The translations under genes were made by a program, and so were the position numbers. DNA of 64,000 nt, taken from NCBI GenBank assembly GCA_965215055.1, contig OZ244046.1:496001-560000 (forward strand). Reading direction: 5' to 3'. Position 1 is the stretch's first letter. Each line of letters begins with the position of its first letter. The notes below the pieces were generated by a model that searched no databases, had not been told where the DNA came from, and was given only the letters and a program-made list of their open reading frames with translations. This DNA comes from G965215055 sp965215055. Lineage in GTDB: Bacteria > Pseudomonadota > Gammaproteobacteria > UBA4575. Positions 1 through 7,938 of this stretch are shown piece after piece.

Positions 1-1
1 A

Positions 2-340
2 ATTCAACAAAGTCACGCCATTGCCAACAACTTGCCTACGGTTTGCGTAAATCGTGTCGGGTATGAAGAAGACCCATCAGGAAACAACAAAGGAATCGAT
101 TTTTGGGGCCAATCTTTTGTGTGTAATGCAGCGGGAAGGATTACACATCAGGCACCTGCAGAAGATGCACAAACCCTGCAGACAACTATCAACTTATCTG
201 AGACTGAGAAAACTAGGCAAGTATGGCCCTATTTACGGGACCGGCGTACAGACGCCTATAAGGATATCACTAAGCAATTTATAGATAATAAGGTGCAGTG
301 CCTCACTTCCGCCTATGAACGGAAGAAAAATGATCCTTGA
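2..340 (+). CDS. aguB: N-carbamoylputrescine amidase, C-terminal part
   Basis: The frame open from base 2 encodes the last 112 residues of a nitrilase-superfamily amidase; the 5' part, with the catalytic Cys, lies outside the window. Seen: IQQSHAIANN followed by VNRVGYE, FWGQSFV and, near the end, WPYLRDRRTDAY. This last motif is characteristic of AguB, which hydrolyses N-carbamoylputrescine to putrescine, CO2 and ammonia in the agmatine route. The agmatine deiminase partner (aguA) is not visible and could lie upstream. The 3' end overlaps the convergent small gene at 303-536 by 38 bases. Function is assigned from motif recognition only, but this C-terminal block makes AguB more likely than a generic nitrilase. 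Confidence 0.85.
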   Translation: MQQSHAIANNLPTVCVNRVGYEEDPSGNNKGIDFWGQSFVCNAAGRITHQAPAEDAQTLQTTINLSETEKTRQVWPYLRDRRTDAYKDITKQFIDNKVQCLTSAYERKKNDP

Positions 341-536
341 TATTTTTAACGCCTAAAATCAACAGCACAACTGCCAAAACCGCAATACCAAAAAGTATCA
401 GTAACCCGACACTACCTTCCCAGGTGATACCAAGCAGGTGTACTTTACCTGTTTCAGTAGAATCTAAATATTTCGGAATTAAACGCGAAATGAATAATAC
501 GAATACAAGTAAAAATATGATGCCTTTGATAAGCAA
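303..536 (-). CDS. small two-helix membrane protein of unknown function
   Basis: This 77-residue protein has two hydrophobic segments, at about residues 3-20 and 43-62, separated by a polar stretch with a KYLDSTETGK sequence. It ends in a basic tail (SSVHRRK). The pattern predicts a small inner-membrane protein with both helices inserted. I do not recognise the family. It is convergent with aguB and its 3' end overlaps that gene. It may instead be a chance reading frame, but the two clean membrane segments and lack of competing genes favour a real gene. Confidence 0.5.
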   Translation of the reverse strand: MLIKGIIFLLVFVLFISRLIPKYLDSTETGKVHLLGITWEGSVGLLILFGIAVLAVVLLILGVKNIKDHFSSVHRRK

Positions 537-666
537 GTGTTCTCCCTTACCTTGTAACTCTAAAATACTAAGGCAACCTAATCACAAAAAATAGTAGCCA
601 CATCGTTGAAAACTCGAAATTCATCGCGCGCACCAACCCACAATGTCTTTTATGAATGTCAAGTAA

Positions 667-674
667 TTATAATT
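667..674. repeat. target-site duplication, left copy
   Basis: TTATAATT directly abuts the left inverted repeat and is repeated exactly at 3024-3031 outside the right inverted repeat. An 8-bp duplication is the size expected for IS1595-family insertion. Confidence 0.9.
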
Positions 675-698
675 GGGAATTATATATCTTTGCATGCA
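675..698 (+). repeat. left terminal inverted repeat of the IS1595-family element
   Basis: This 24-bp sequence starts GGGAATTATATATC and is the exact reverse complement of 3000-3023. The GGG outer end is usual for this family. The stop codon of the endonuclease gene begins at the very next base. Confidence 0.95.
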
Positions 699-1292
699 TC
701 ATAATTTCAGTAAGCCATTGAACGCCTTCGGATCATACCAGTAGCACCCGACACAAGTACCTCGATACGTACCGTTTCCCTTTACTTGGCTCACGTTATA
801 ACCAAGCCGTTTAGCGTCAAAACGTAAACCTGTTCTCGCGCACTCTTTGCAATGCTGGCGTTTGGCATAGTTCACGCATTCGGATAAGGGCTGAAAATCG
901 GCGGCCTGTTGTTTTCCGGTATCCGCGACGTGCTGGTCATCATAACGCCCGTCCTTATGGTCTATCTGTATCTTTGATACGGCAAGCACTGCGCATCGGT
1001 GGTCTTTGTAGTACGCCCTTACCTTGCCACTGATGGGCCTGCGCTTCGGCGTTTTGTTGAAACCTTGCAACTCAACATGCGTGATTCGATTACCTCTGCC
1101 TTCCTTGTGTCGTACTACATTGTATTTACGTCCTAGTGCGCCGTCTCTACGTGCCCAGTCCGCGCCATTACCAAACTTCAAATCTGCATACCTACCCACA
1201 AACTCGGTAACGGCTACTTTGCGGGAGAAGCCGTCTTTGTCGATTTCCCCCGCAAGTTCCAAGAACGTGTCCGCTTTAGATTTCCCGGACAC
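699..1292 (-). CDS. putative HNH-type restriction endonuclease carried by the transposon
   Basis: This 197-residue protein has a C-terminal HNH-like core: KIQIDHKDGRYDD supplies the Asp-His pair (about residues 108-120), then DFQPLSECVNYAKRQHCKEC has the central Asn and a CxxC pair, and TCVGCYWYDPKAFN gives a second CxxC and a terminal His-less strand. This layout resembles type II restriction enzymes of the HNH class. Position supports it: it overlaps the 3' end of the methyltransferase by 17 bases, as in many R-M pairs. The start is a GTG inside the methyltransferase gene, implying translational coupling. The target sequence cannot be deduced. Alternative: another HNH nuclease unrelated to restriction. 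Confidence 0.65.
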   Translation of the reverse strand: MSGKSKADTFLELAGEIDKDGFSRKVAVTEFVGRYADLKFGNGADWARRDGALGRKYNVVRHKEGRGNRITHVELQGFNKTPKRRPISGKVRAYYKDHRCAVLAVSKIQIDHKDGRYDDQHVADTGKQQAADFQPLSECVNYAKRQHCKECARTGLRFDAKRLGYNVSQVKGNGTYRGTCVGCYWYDPKAFNGLLKL

Positions 1293-2028
1293 GTTGCCTT
1301 GCTATATTCGTGTAGTGTTGATCTTTGTCCCCCCCCCCGAACTTTCGCTTGAGGGATAGCGCGGCGACGGCCGTGGTACCGGAACCGACAAACGGGTCTA
1401 TTACAAGGTCGCCCTTGTTGCTATGTTTGCGGACCAAGTCTTCAAACAGTTTCAGTGGCTTTTGTGTCGGGTGGTACCGCTTGCCATGGTTCGGTATGGG
1501 ATAGTGATAAACGCCGTTGTCATACTCACCATTGAACGTGGGCTTGCCACCCTTCACGCCTAGCACAGCCACCTCACGGCTATTGGTCAAGTAATTGCGT
1601 TTTGAATTGAGGGGTACGGGATTCGTCTTTAACCATTCAATCAAGCGTATTTGCTTAAAGCCTGCGGCGGTCATGGCTTCGGAAAGATGACTGATTTTCC
1701 ACAGGTCATAAAACACAATCGCCGTCCCTCCCTTGCGTAACGCGGCATACGCAAGTTTACAAAACGCTTTCAGGTCTATTTCCACCTGGTCCCATTCACC
1801 GAAGTCCATCTCCACCGCAAAGCGTTCCACGCTTTTGGGACCGAGGGACGTAAAGCCTGTTTTACGACTGATGGCATAGGGGGGGTCGGTCAAGACAAGA
1901 TCGGCTATTCCACCAGGCATTTGTTTGAAGAAGGTTTTGAAATCGCAAGGGCGAATGACACAATCGGGTGAAGGGGGGCTGTACTTTACAACTTGCCTTA
2001 CCAGCGCATCAAAGGCAGCCGTGGTCAT
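1276..2028 (-). CDS. DNA methyltransferase (N4-cytosine or N6-adenine, beta-type order) carried by the transposon
   Basis: This 250-residue protein has catalytic motif IV (LTDPPYAI, DPPY at residues 48-51) before the AdoMet-binding motif (DPFVGSGTT, residues 211-219), preceded by YHPTQKP. This order is that of beta-class amino-methyltransferases. It would modify DNA and protect it from the neighbouring endonuclease. Its ATG overlaps the transposase stop (ATGA), so translation is probably coupled. Near the 3' end the coding strand has ten consecutive G (KRKFGGGDKD, residues 227-236), and a run of seven C encodes part of the DPPY motif. Change of the G10 run by one base would replace the last 18 or so residues. 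Confidence 0.88.
   Translation of the reverse strand: MTTAAFDALVRQVVKYSPPSPDCVIRPCDFKTFFKQMPGGIADLVLTDPPYAISRKTGFTSLGPKSVERFAVEMDFGEWDQVEIDLKAFCKLAYAALRKGGTAIVFYDLWKISHLSEAMTAAGFKQIRLIEWLKTNPVPLNSKRNYLTNSREVAVLGVKGGKPTFNGEYDNGVYHYPIPNHGKRYHPTQKPLKLFEDLVRKHSNKGDLVIDPFVGSGTTAVAALSLKRKFGGGDKDQHYTNIARQRVREI
1329..1338. repeat. homopolymer of ten C (G10 on the coding strand) inside the methyltransferase gene
   Basis: Ten identical bases lie in the coding region at residues 231-233 of the methyltransferase. Runs of this length are prone to slipped-strand changes. At nine G the frame meets TAG at 1304-1302; at eleven it reads past the normal stop. At the written length the frame is open to its natural end. 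Confidence 0.8.
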
Positions 2029-2948
2029 GAGACAAGACGTTGGTACGTTAAACGTTTTCCCACTGCATTACGGCAAACATTATGAATACGTAAAATCGTA
2101 TCAAACTTGCAGTTTCCCTCATTCAACCTGAAGGAAAACTCATCAACATAACGATAGCAATGCTTCTGGCTCCAGTTATGGTACGTGCCGTTAAACCCGC
2201 GCTTGAGTAATGCCCACACACTCTCTATGCCGTTAGTGTGTGCCATGCCATTGACGTATTCTTTGGCACTGTGCTTGACACCTTGATGCGTGTAGTCCCA
2301 TCGGTCAATGCCCTTATAGCCGCTATGCTCATCTGTGTAAAGCATTGTGCCTTTATCTACATGCTGGAGAATAGCCCTGTGCAAGGTAGACTTGTCCGTT
2401 TCAGCGATAGGCATGGCTTTGGTTTTACCTTCTCGCTCACGCATCCCTAACACGGCCTGCTTGCCTACTGCACCGCGTCCCGCTTTCAATTTCCTGGATG
2501 CGTGTTTGTTTTCTTCCTTGCCACCCAGATACGTTTCATCCACTTCTACAGTACCCGTGAGCTTGACGCCTGCGACATCGTAGGCTTCACGCAATCTGTG
2601 AAGCACAAACCAGGCAGTTTTTTGTGTACAACCGATCTCTTTGCTTAATTGCAGGCTGCTAATGCCTTTACGAGCGGTTTGATGCAGATACATGGCATAA
2701 AGCCACTTCTTGATCGGCAATTTTGAACCTTCAAAGATGGTTCCCATCCGAACGGTAAAAACCTTACGGCAAGATTTACATTGATAATGCCCTTTGCGTG
2801 GCTTCCATTTGGTCGCATTGCGTTTTTTGCAGGCTGGACAGGTTACACCCTTCGGCCATACGATGCCCTCAAGGTATGTTCTGGCGGATTCTTCATCAGG
2901 GAATCGTTCCATAAAGTCGAATACACTGATAGTCTTTGCTTTTGCCAT
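2025..2948 (-). CDS. IS1595-family transposase
   Basis: This 307-residue transposase has an N-terminal zinc ribbon (CPACKKRN then CKSCRKVF), a helix-turn-helix-like middle (SKEIGCTQKTAWFVLHRLR), and a catalytic domain with VEVDETYLGGKE, LYTDEHSGYKG and NGIESVWALLKRG. These give the acidic residues and the terminal Asn/Glu-Lys pattern of the ISXO2/IS1595 type. Length and domain order are those of an intact enzyme. The ATG lies about 50 bases inside the right inverted repeat. It acts on the 24-bp ends to move the element with its two passenger genes. Confidence 0.93.
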   Translation of the reverse strand: MAKAKTISVFDFMERFPDEESARTYLEGIVWPKGVTCPACKKRNATKWKPRKGHYQCKSCRKVFTVRMGTIFEGSKLPIKKWLYAMYLHQTARKGISSLQLSKEIGCTQKTAWFVLHRLREAYDVAGVKLTGTVEVDETYLGGKEENKHASRKLKAGRGAVGKQAVLGMREREGKTKAMPIAETDKSTLHRAILQHVDKGTMLYTDEHSGYKGIDRWDYTHQGVKHSAKEYVNGMAHTNGIESVWALLKRGFNGTYHNWSQKHCYRYVDEFSFRLNEGNCKFDTILRIHNVCRNAVGKRLTYQRLVS

Positions 2949-2999
2949 TTTCTTACGCTCTGTTAGATACTATAATATGCACTATATCATAGTTCTATT

Positions 3000-3023
3000 T
3001 GCATGCAAAGATATATAATTCCC
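3000..3023 (-). repeat. right terminal inverted repeat of the IS1595-family element
   Basis: These 24 bases are identical to the reverse complement of 675-698. They lie 51 bases upstream of the transposase start and so may also hold its promoter. Confidence 0.95.
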
Positions 3024-3031
3024 TTATAATT
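3024..3031. repeat. target-site duplication, right copy
   Basis: TTATAATT matches 667-674 exactly and lies five bases downstream of the ccmI stop codon. Confidence 0.9.
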
Positions 3032-3036
3032 TTAGT

Positions 3037-4290
3037 TTAATCTGCCAAATTATTTATTACGATGTTTACTGTCTCGGAATTCTCGACATGGACCGAATGA
3101 ACGCTTCCATATAAATCACCACTCCGCATAACCGCCTGTCCAGATTTAGAGATTCTGGCAACTATTTCAACCTGCTTCACGCTAGACAAGGCCATGTCAG
3201 GTATCATAGCAACAGAATCATCAAGAACTACAGTGACAGGCAAGTCTGCGGCTGTCATCTTCACCAGTGCCAAAGGTATCCTTGGGCCATGCTGTGCACG
3301 CGCATAGATAAAAAGTGTATCGGTAGTTTCAACTTTCTCTTTCAGCTTTACTGCCAACGATACGTTAACCACGATGCCGGCCTCACCTGCTTCGACCCGT
3401 TTCTGGCTCGATTGATTATTCTCCTGAGGCATATCGAAAACTTTAATACCAGCCTTTTGTCTGGCATCATTCAAATAAGCTTTCAACACAGATTTCACCT
3501 GCTCTTGGTCAGCAGGCATTTGTTGTAACAATCTTTCCCAATGGTCGGTCGCGCTCATATAGTCTTTAAGTTGAAAAGCCGCCAGCCCTGCGTACCACAA
3601 ACCTTTTTCGTGGTTGGGGTCTATCCTCAGTGCCTTTGTAAAAAGTTGCAGTGAATCTCTATCAAATTTTTGTCCGTTGGCAAACCCTCTTGCCTCACCG
3701 TAAGTTACCAGCACGTCCGGATTTGCCCCTTGTGTAATTTCGTTCGCCTTCGCATAAGCAGTTGCTGCGGCTTCATACCTTTCCAACGTTGAATAAGACC
3801 TGCCTAACATCAGCCAACCATCAAGGTTATTTGGATCCTGTTTTAACTTTTCTTCAAGGCCTACAATAGCTTCCTCTACAGAAGGCATTTGGTCCTGTTG
3901 TTGAACCTGCAACCGAGCTTGAAAATCTGGTGATAACAAAATCAATCCATTGTCAAGTCTCAAATAAGTGAGCACAGCTACAGCAGGAACCATCAAGATA
4001 ATTATTGTTGGCAATACCTTGCCACTTTTTTTTAATACCTGTTCTTTCTGGCCAGCTATGTCATCAATTAATGTACGCTGTAAATCATGTTTTGCGACTT
4101 CATATTGCTTCCTATCAATGAGATCATCACTCAAGTCACGGTCAAGCTCACTGAGTTTATTATCGTAAACCGCGCGGTTGATTTTGCTACGATCCAGATC
4201 TTTCTTAGGTTCTTTAGCAAATAAAGGCGGCAATATAATGATCAGCGCAACTAGGATTAATATTGCACAAACAGTCCAAAAACCTAGCAT
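3037..4290 (-). CDS. ccmI: cytochrome c maturation protein CcmI, apocytochrome chaperone
   Basis: This 417-residue protein has two membrane helices (about residues 2-24 and 92-111) flanking a cytoplasmic loop. A large periplasmic TPR region follows (LDGWLMLGRSYSTLERYEAAATAYAKA and HEKGLWYAGLAAFQLKDYMSATDHWERLL are two repeats). After this comes a C-terminal domain rich in beta structure. CcmI holds the C terminus of apocytochrome c and passes it to CcmF/CcmH for haem ligation. It is the last gene of the ccm operon, 27 bases after ccmH. The IS1595 element sits immediately downstream and may have separated the operon from its terminator. Confidence 0.9.
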   Translation of the reverse strand: MLGFWTVCAILILVALIIILPPLFAKEPKKDLDRSKINRAVYDNKLSELDRDLSDDLIDRKQYEVAKHDLQRTLIDDIAGQKEQVLKKSGKVLPTIIILMVPAVAVLTYLRLDNGLILLSPDFQARLQVQQQDQMPSVEEAIVGLEEKLKQDPNNLDGWLMLGRSYSTLERYEAAATAYAKANEITQGANPDVLVTYGEARGFANGQKFDRDSLQLFTKALRIDPNHEKGLWYAGLAAFQLKDYMSATDHWERLLQQMPADQEQVKSVLKAYLNDARQKAGIKVFDMPQENNQSSQKRVEAGEAGIVVNVSLAVKLKEKVETTDTLFIYARAQHGPRIPLALVKMTAADLPVTVVLDDSVAMIPDMALSSVKQVEIVARISKSGQAVMRSGDLYGSVHSVHVENSETVNIVINNLAD

Positions 4291-4317
4291 TTTATTCTTT
4301 TGTGACAGTGCAAAATT

Positions 4318-4767
4318 TCATTCTTGTGTTTGGTCCAAAATTGAACTGAGTCGCGCCTGCTCTTCCGTAGAAAGCTGTGCTCTTACGGATTTCCTTTGCC
4401 CTTTCACTATCAAGACCAGGATTATCAGCGCTGCTACCAGAAAGATGAAGGGGCCAAACCACAACAAATAGGTCTTTGGTTTAACCAATGGCTTGTAAAG
4501 TACAAAGTCACCGTAGCGGCTTACCATAAAATCAATGATATCTGAACTCGATGCGCCTTCTTCCAACATTCTTCTGACTTCATTGCGTAAGTCCTTTGCC
4601 AAATCAGCGTCTGATTCGGCAATTGTTTGATTTTGACAGACTAGGCAACGCAACTCATTCAATATGGCGTGATATCGTTCTTCATATTCCACAGCAATGG
4701 TAATAGGCTCTGCCATTGCCGTATAAATAAACAGGAAAATGAACAACAATCCATACTCTTTCCGCAT
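4318..4767 (-). CDS. ccmH: cytochrome c maturation protein CcmH, apocytochrome thiol reductase
   Basis: This 149-residue protein starts with a signal peptide (residues 1-19), then the conserved redox motif RCLVCQNQ with Cys41 and Cys44, a three-helix bundle, and a C-terminal membrane anchor (about residues 105-124). It reduces the disulfide of the apocytochrome CXXCH motif before haem attachment. The length matches the short CcmH form that works with a separate CcmI, as is the case here. It starts one base after the ccmG stop codon. Confidence 0.94.
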   Translation of the reverse strand: MRKEYGLLFIFLFIYTAMAEPITIAVEYEERYHAILNELRCLVCQNQTIAESDADLAKDLRNEVRRMLEEGASSSDIIDFMVSRYGDFVLYKPLVKPKTYLLWFGPFIFLVAALIILVLIVKGQRKSVRAQLSTEEQARLSSILDQTQE

Positions 4768-4768
4768 A

Positions 4769-5299
4769 TCAAGGTACCCCGTTTTGCAATTTCCGTATCA
4801 TTGGCAAGATTCTGCTTTCCACATCTTCACGAGCTAGTGGGCCGATGTGTTTGTAACGAATAATACCTTCTTTATCGATTAAAAAAGTTTCAGGCGCACC
4901 ATATACCCCCCACTCGATTCCAACGCGCCCGGTTTCATCAAATGCATTCGCCAAATACGGGTCACCATAATCTGCCAGATACTGTTTTGCCTTGGCTGCA
5001 ACGTCTTTGTAGTTCAGACCATAAATAGGCACCACATTCCTATCTGCCAATTCATTCAGTACCGGGTGTTCTTGATAGCATCCATAGCACCATGTCGCCC
5101 AAATATTTAGCAGCGAAACCTTCCCAAAAAACTCTTTATCGGTGAACACGCCCGCACTATTAAGTCGTGGCAAAGAAAACTGAGGGACAGGTTTACCGAT
5201 TAATGGAGATGGTACTTTTGAAGGGTCCTTATGTAATCCAATAAACAAAAACCCCACCAAAACAAGAAAAAGCATTGTCGGAACGAGATACTTGGTCAT
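4769..5299 (-). CDS. ccmG: thiol:disulfide interchange protein CcmG (DsbE)
   Basis: This 176-residue membrane-anchored thioredoxin has an N-terminal signal anchor (residues 4-21), LLNIWATWCYGCYQEHP with Cys71 and Cys74, and the cis-Pro region VYGAPETFLIDKEG. It keeps CcmH and the apocytochrome cysteines reduced in the periplasm. The family signature GVYGAPETFLID is intact. The gene lies between ccmF (13 bases upstream) and ccmH. Confidence 0.94.
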   Translation of the reverse strand: MTKYLVPTMLFLVLVGFLFIGLHKDPSKVPSPLIGKPVPQFSLPRLNSAGVFTDKEFFGKVSLLNIWATWCYGCYQEHPVLNELADRNVVPIYGLNYKDVAAKAKQYLADYGDPYLANAFDETGRVGIEWGVYGAPETFLIDKEGIIRYKHIGPLAREDVESRILPMIRKLQNGVP

Positions 5300-5311
5300 A
5301 GCTATTGCTTA

Positions 5312-7306
5312 TCAGGAAGCAGTAGTGACCTGCCGTTTTGAAATACCAAAAACTCCTTTCTCTCGTTTCAATGCAAGTCGATAACGGCGATCAAGTGCAG
5401 CCAGCAACCCACCCAGTGCCATAAGAGCTGCACCTATCCATATCCACTGTATGAATGGCTTATAGTAAAGACGCATTCCCCACTCATTCTTACTGACCTG
5501 CTCCCCTAATGCGACATACACATCGCGCAAAAAACCGGTATCAATACTTGCTTCTGTCATTGGATCTTTCTGCACGAGATAAGTGCGTTTTTCTGGCAGC
5601 AATTTCGCTATTATTTCATCATCTTTATACACACTGACCGACGCTTGCTTTGAAGAGTAGTTTGGTCCTTGAATATCCTTGACACCATCAAACTCAAACA
5701 CATATCCGGACATTTCAGCTTTTTGACCCACTTGCATAAGCAGTTCTTTCTCTTGCTGAAAGGCATTCACAAAAGTCACACCAAAAACAAAGACCCCTAC
5801 GCCAAAATGCGCAATTGACATACCGTAGGTCGCGCGTGGAATTTTTTTAAGGCGCCCCCAAAAGCTTGCACGTATATCACTACGAAACACATTTCTGAAT
5901 AAATAATAAATTGCCGAAGCAATCGACCACCCCCCGAGACTGATACCTACAGTTACCAATATTGAAGTTTTTCCCGCCACCATAAATGGAACCACGGCTC
6001 CAATAACCAAGCCAACTATGAGAATTTTAAATAACTTTCTAAACACTTCAGATATCGCAGCCTTTTTCCAGCGTATGAAAGGGCCTAGTCCAACCATCAA
6101 CACAAGAGGTAACATCAATGGCACAAATACGGCATTGAAGTAAGGAGGTCCCACCGAAATTTTGCCCGCATTCAGCGCGTCCAAAAACAGTGGGTATAAC
6201 GTGCCAACAAGAATAGTTATCGTTGCAACCAGTAACAAAACATTATTAAGTAATAATGCCGTTTCACGGGAAAACAGGTCAAATTGACCAACGGATTTTA
6301 TATATGGTGCCCGCAGCGCATAGAGTAATAATGAACTTCCTACTACTATGGCTAAAAATGTCAAGATATAGACTCCGCGGGAAGGGTCCGTTGCAAAGGC
6401 ATGCACGGAAACAAGCACCCCGGAACGCACCAGGAAGGTACCAAGCAAACTTAACGAAAAAGCAAGAATCGACAATAGTGCCGTCCAGTTCTTAAAACTG
6501 GATCTTTTCTCCGTTACGGCAAGTGAGTGAATAAGCGCGGTACCGACCAGCCATGGCATGAAGGATGCGTTTTCCACAGGGTCCCAAAACCACCATCCCC
6601 CCCAGCCCAATTCATGGTACGCCCACCAGCTACCCAGCGTAATCCCGATGGTCAAAAATACCCATGCAAAAACTGCCCAGGGCCGCAACCAACGTACCCA
6701 GGCAGAATCAAGCTTACCCTTGAGCAGTGCCGCAATAGCAATGGCAAAAGCAACGGAGAAACCTACATAACCCATGTAAAGCATAGGTGGATGAATGACC
6801 AGGCCCGGGTCCTGCAACAGTGGATTAAGGTCCTTCCCTTCAATCGGAGAAGGAAATAAACGTTCAAACGGATTTGAAGTTAGCAGTATAAAAAAAATAA
6901 AGCCTATGCTTATAGCCCCCATCACACCTAATATGCGTGCAACCATGTCATTAGGAAAACTGCGGCTGAATATGGTTACAGCAAATGTCCATGCACCCAA
7001 CATCAATACCCACAGCAGTAAAGAGCCTTCATGCGCACCCCACACTGCTGATATTTTGTAATAAAGAGGTAAAGCAGTGTTTGAATTATTGGCAACATAC
7101 AAAACTGAAAAATCACTGTTGACAAAACTATATGTCAGGCAAACATAGGAAATAATGAGGAATAAAAAATGGCCTCGCGCTGCAGGTTTGGCAACAGTTA
7201 TCCATTGGCTGGTGTGCGTATACACGCCAAGTATCGGCACGATGGTTTGAACAAGCGCTAAACAAAGCGCAATAATCAGGGCAAAATGACCAACCTCCGG
7301 AATCAT
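5312..7306 (-). CDS. ccmF: haem lyase subunit CcmF
   Basis: This 664-residue polytopic inner-membrane protein contains the tryptophan-rich WWD domain (GWGGWWFWDPVENASFMPW, about residues 232-250), which presents haem on the periplasmic face. It also has the conserved MYMGYVGFSVAFA and TLGSWWAYHELGW segments. A large periplasmic loop near the C terminus precedes the final helix, as in other CcmF proteins. CcmF joins haem delivered by CcmE to the apocytochrome held by CcmH and CcmI. Length is normal. It starts six bases after ccmE. Confidence 0.96.
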   Translation of the reverse strand: MIPEVGHFALIIALCLALVQTIVPILGVYTHTSQWITVAKPAARGHFLFLIISYVCLTYSFVNSDFSVLYVANNSNTALPLYYKISAVWGAHEGSLLLWVLMLGAWTFAVTIFSRSFPNDMVARILGVMGAISIGFIFFILLTSNPFERLFPSPIEGKDLNPLLQDPGLVIHPPMLYMGYVGFSVAFAIAIAALLKGKLDSAWVRWLRPWAVFAWVFLTIGITLGSWWAYHELGWGGWWFWDPVENASFMPWLVGTALIHSLAVTEKRSSFKNWTALLSILAFSLSLLGTFLVRSGVLVSVHAFATDPSRGVYILTFLAIVVGSSLLLYALRAPYIKSVGQFDLFSRETALLLNNVLLLVATITILVGTLYPLFLDALNAGKISVGPPYFNAVFVPLMLPLVLMVGLGPFIRWKKAAISEVFRKLFKILIVGLVIGAVVPFMVAGKTSILVTVGISLGGWSIASAIYYLFRNVFRSDIRASFWGRLKKIPRATYGMSIAHFGVGVFVFGVTFVNAFQQEKELLMQVGQKAEMSGYVFEFDGVKDIQGPNYSSKQASVSVYKDDEIIAKLLPEKRTYLVQKDPMTEASIDTGFLRDVYVALGEQVSKNEWGMRLYYKPFIQWIWIGAALMALGGLLAALDRRYRLALKREKGVFGISKRQVTTAS

Positions 7307-7312
7307 ACTGAA

Positions 7313-7774
7313 TCAGTAGGATTTGTGTGGAACACTCATCGAATGAGGGGCACTGGATTCTTGTATGGCCCTAGCTACTTCCGGCGGCATATAATTTTCG
7401 TCATGCTTGGCCAGCACTTCCCGTGCAACAAAAATACCATATCCATCCAGCTTACCTTGCGCAACGATACCCTGTCCTTCACGAAATAAATCAGGCAGTA
7501 AGCCGGTATAGCGAATAGTTATGGTTTCACTGGTATCTGTGAGATTAAATTCAGTAGTTAAACCGTCATCTTTTTTTACTACACTGCCCTTAACTACCAA
7601 CCCACCAACGCTGAATAAACTGTCTTTGGACACTTTTCCCATAGCGATTTCAGATGGAGTATGAAACAGCATTATATTTTGCCTCATCGCGTATAGAACC
7701 AGTGCGGCGGCGGAGCTAAATCCAAGCAAAAGTATTACCGTAAAAATCAAACGCCGTTTTCTTTTTGCACGCAT
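7313..7774 (-). CDS. ccmE: haem chaperone CcmE
   Basis: This 153-residue protein has a basic N terminus, one membrane helix (residues 9-29) and a periplasmic OB-fold. The haem-binding His124 lies in VLAKHDENYMPPEV, the family signature. It receives haem from CcmC with CcmD and carries it to CcmF. The tail after the signature is short. It lies 12 bases downstream of ccmD. Confidence 0.95.
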   Translation of the reverse strand: MRAKRKRRLIFTVILLLGFSSAAALVLYAMRQNIMLFHTPSEIAMGKVSKDSLFSVGGLVVKGSVVKKDDGLTTEFNLTDTSETITIRYTGLLPDLFREGQGIVAQGKLDGYGIFVAREVLAKHDENYMPPEVARAIQESSAPHSMSVPHKSY

Positions 7775-7786
7775 GGATTACTATTT

Positions 7787-7936
7787 TTATTGAGCCGAGT
7801 CTTCTTCAATTTCTCTACTCAGTTTTTTCTTGCGGCGACTCGCGATCATCAAACTAATTACTAGAGTTAGCGCCGTAATACCGTACGCACTCCAAACATA
7901 AAAGGCTTTACCACCCATATAAAAAAACTCTTGCAT
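7787..7936 (-). CDS. ccmD: cytochrome c maturation protein CcmD
   Basis: This short gene encodes 49 residues beginning MQEFFYMGGKAFYVWSAYG. One membrane helix follows, then a basic-to-acidic cytoplasmic tail (SRRKKKLSREIEED). The GGxxxYVWxxYG start is typical of CcmD, which helps release haem-loaded CcmE from the CcmABC complex. It sits exactly where expected between ccmC and ccmE, two bases after the ccmC stop. The size, motif and position together make the call firm. Confidence 0.93.
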   Translation of the reverse strand: MQEFFYMGGKAFYVWSAYGITALTLVISLMIASRRKKKLSREIEEDSAQ

Positions 7937-7938
7937 GA

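Larger units (their letters stand above)
675..3023 (-). mobile_element. complete IS1595-family element carrying a restriction-modification pair
   Basis: The 2349-bp element is bounded by perfect 24-bp inverted repeats (675-698 and 3000-3023), outer end GGGAATTATA, flanked by the 8-bp direct repeat TTATAATT. It holds three genes on the minus strand in the order transposase, DNA methyltransferase, putative HNH endonuclease. The first two overlap by 4 bases and the last two by 17, and the endonuclease stop codon touches the left repeat, so the whole interior is one compact operon. It inserted only five bases downstream of the ccmI stop codon, in a noncoding site. IS1595-family elements with passenger genes are known. 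Exact repeats and an intact transposase suggest a recent insertion. Confidence 0.93.
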
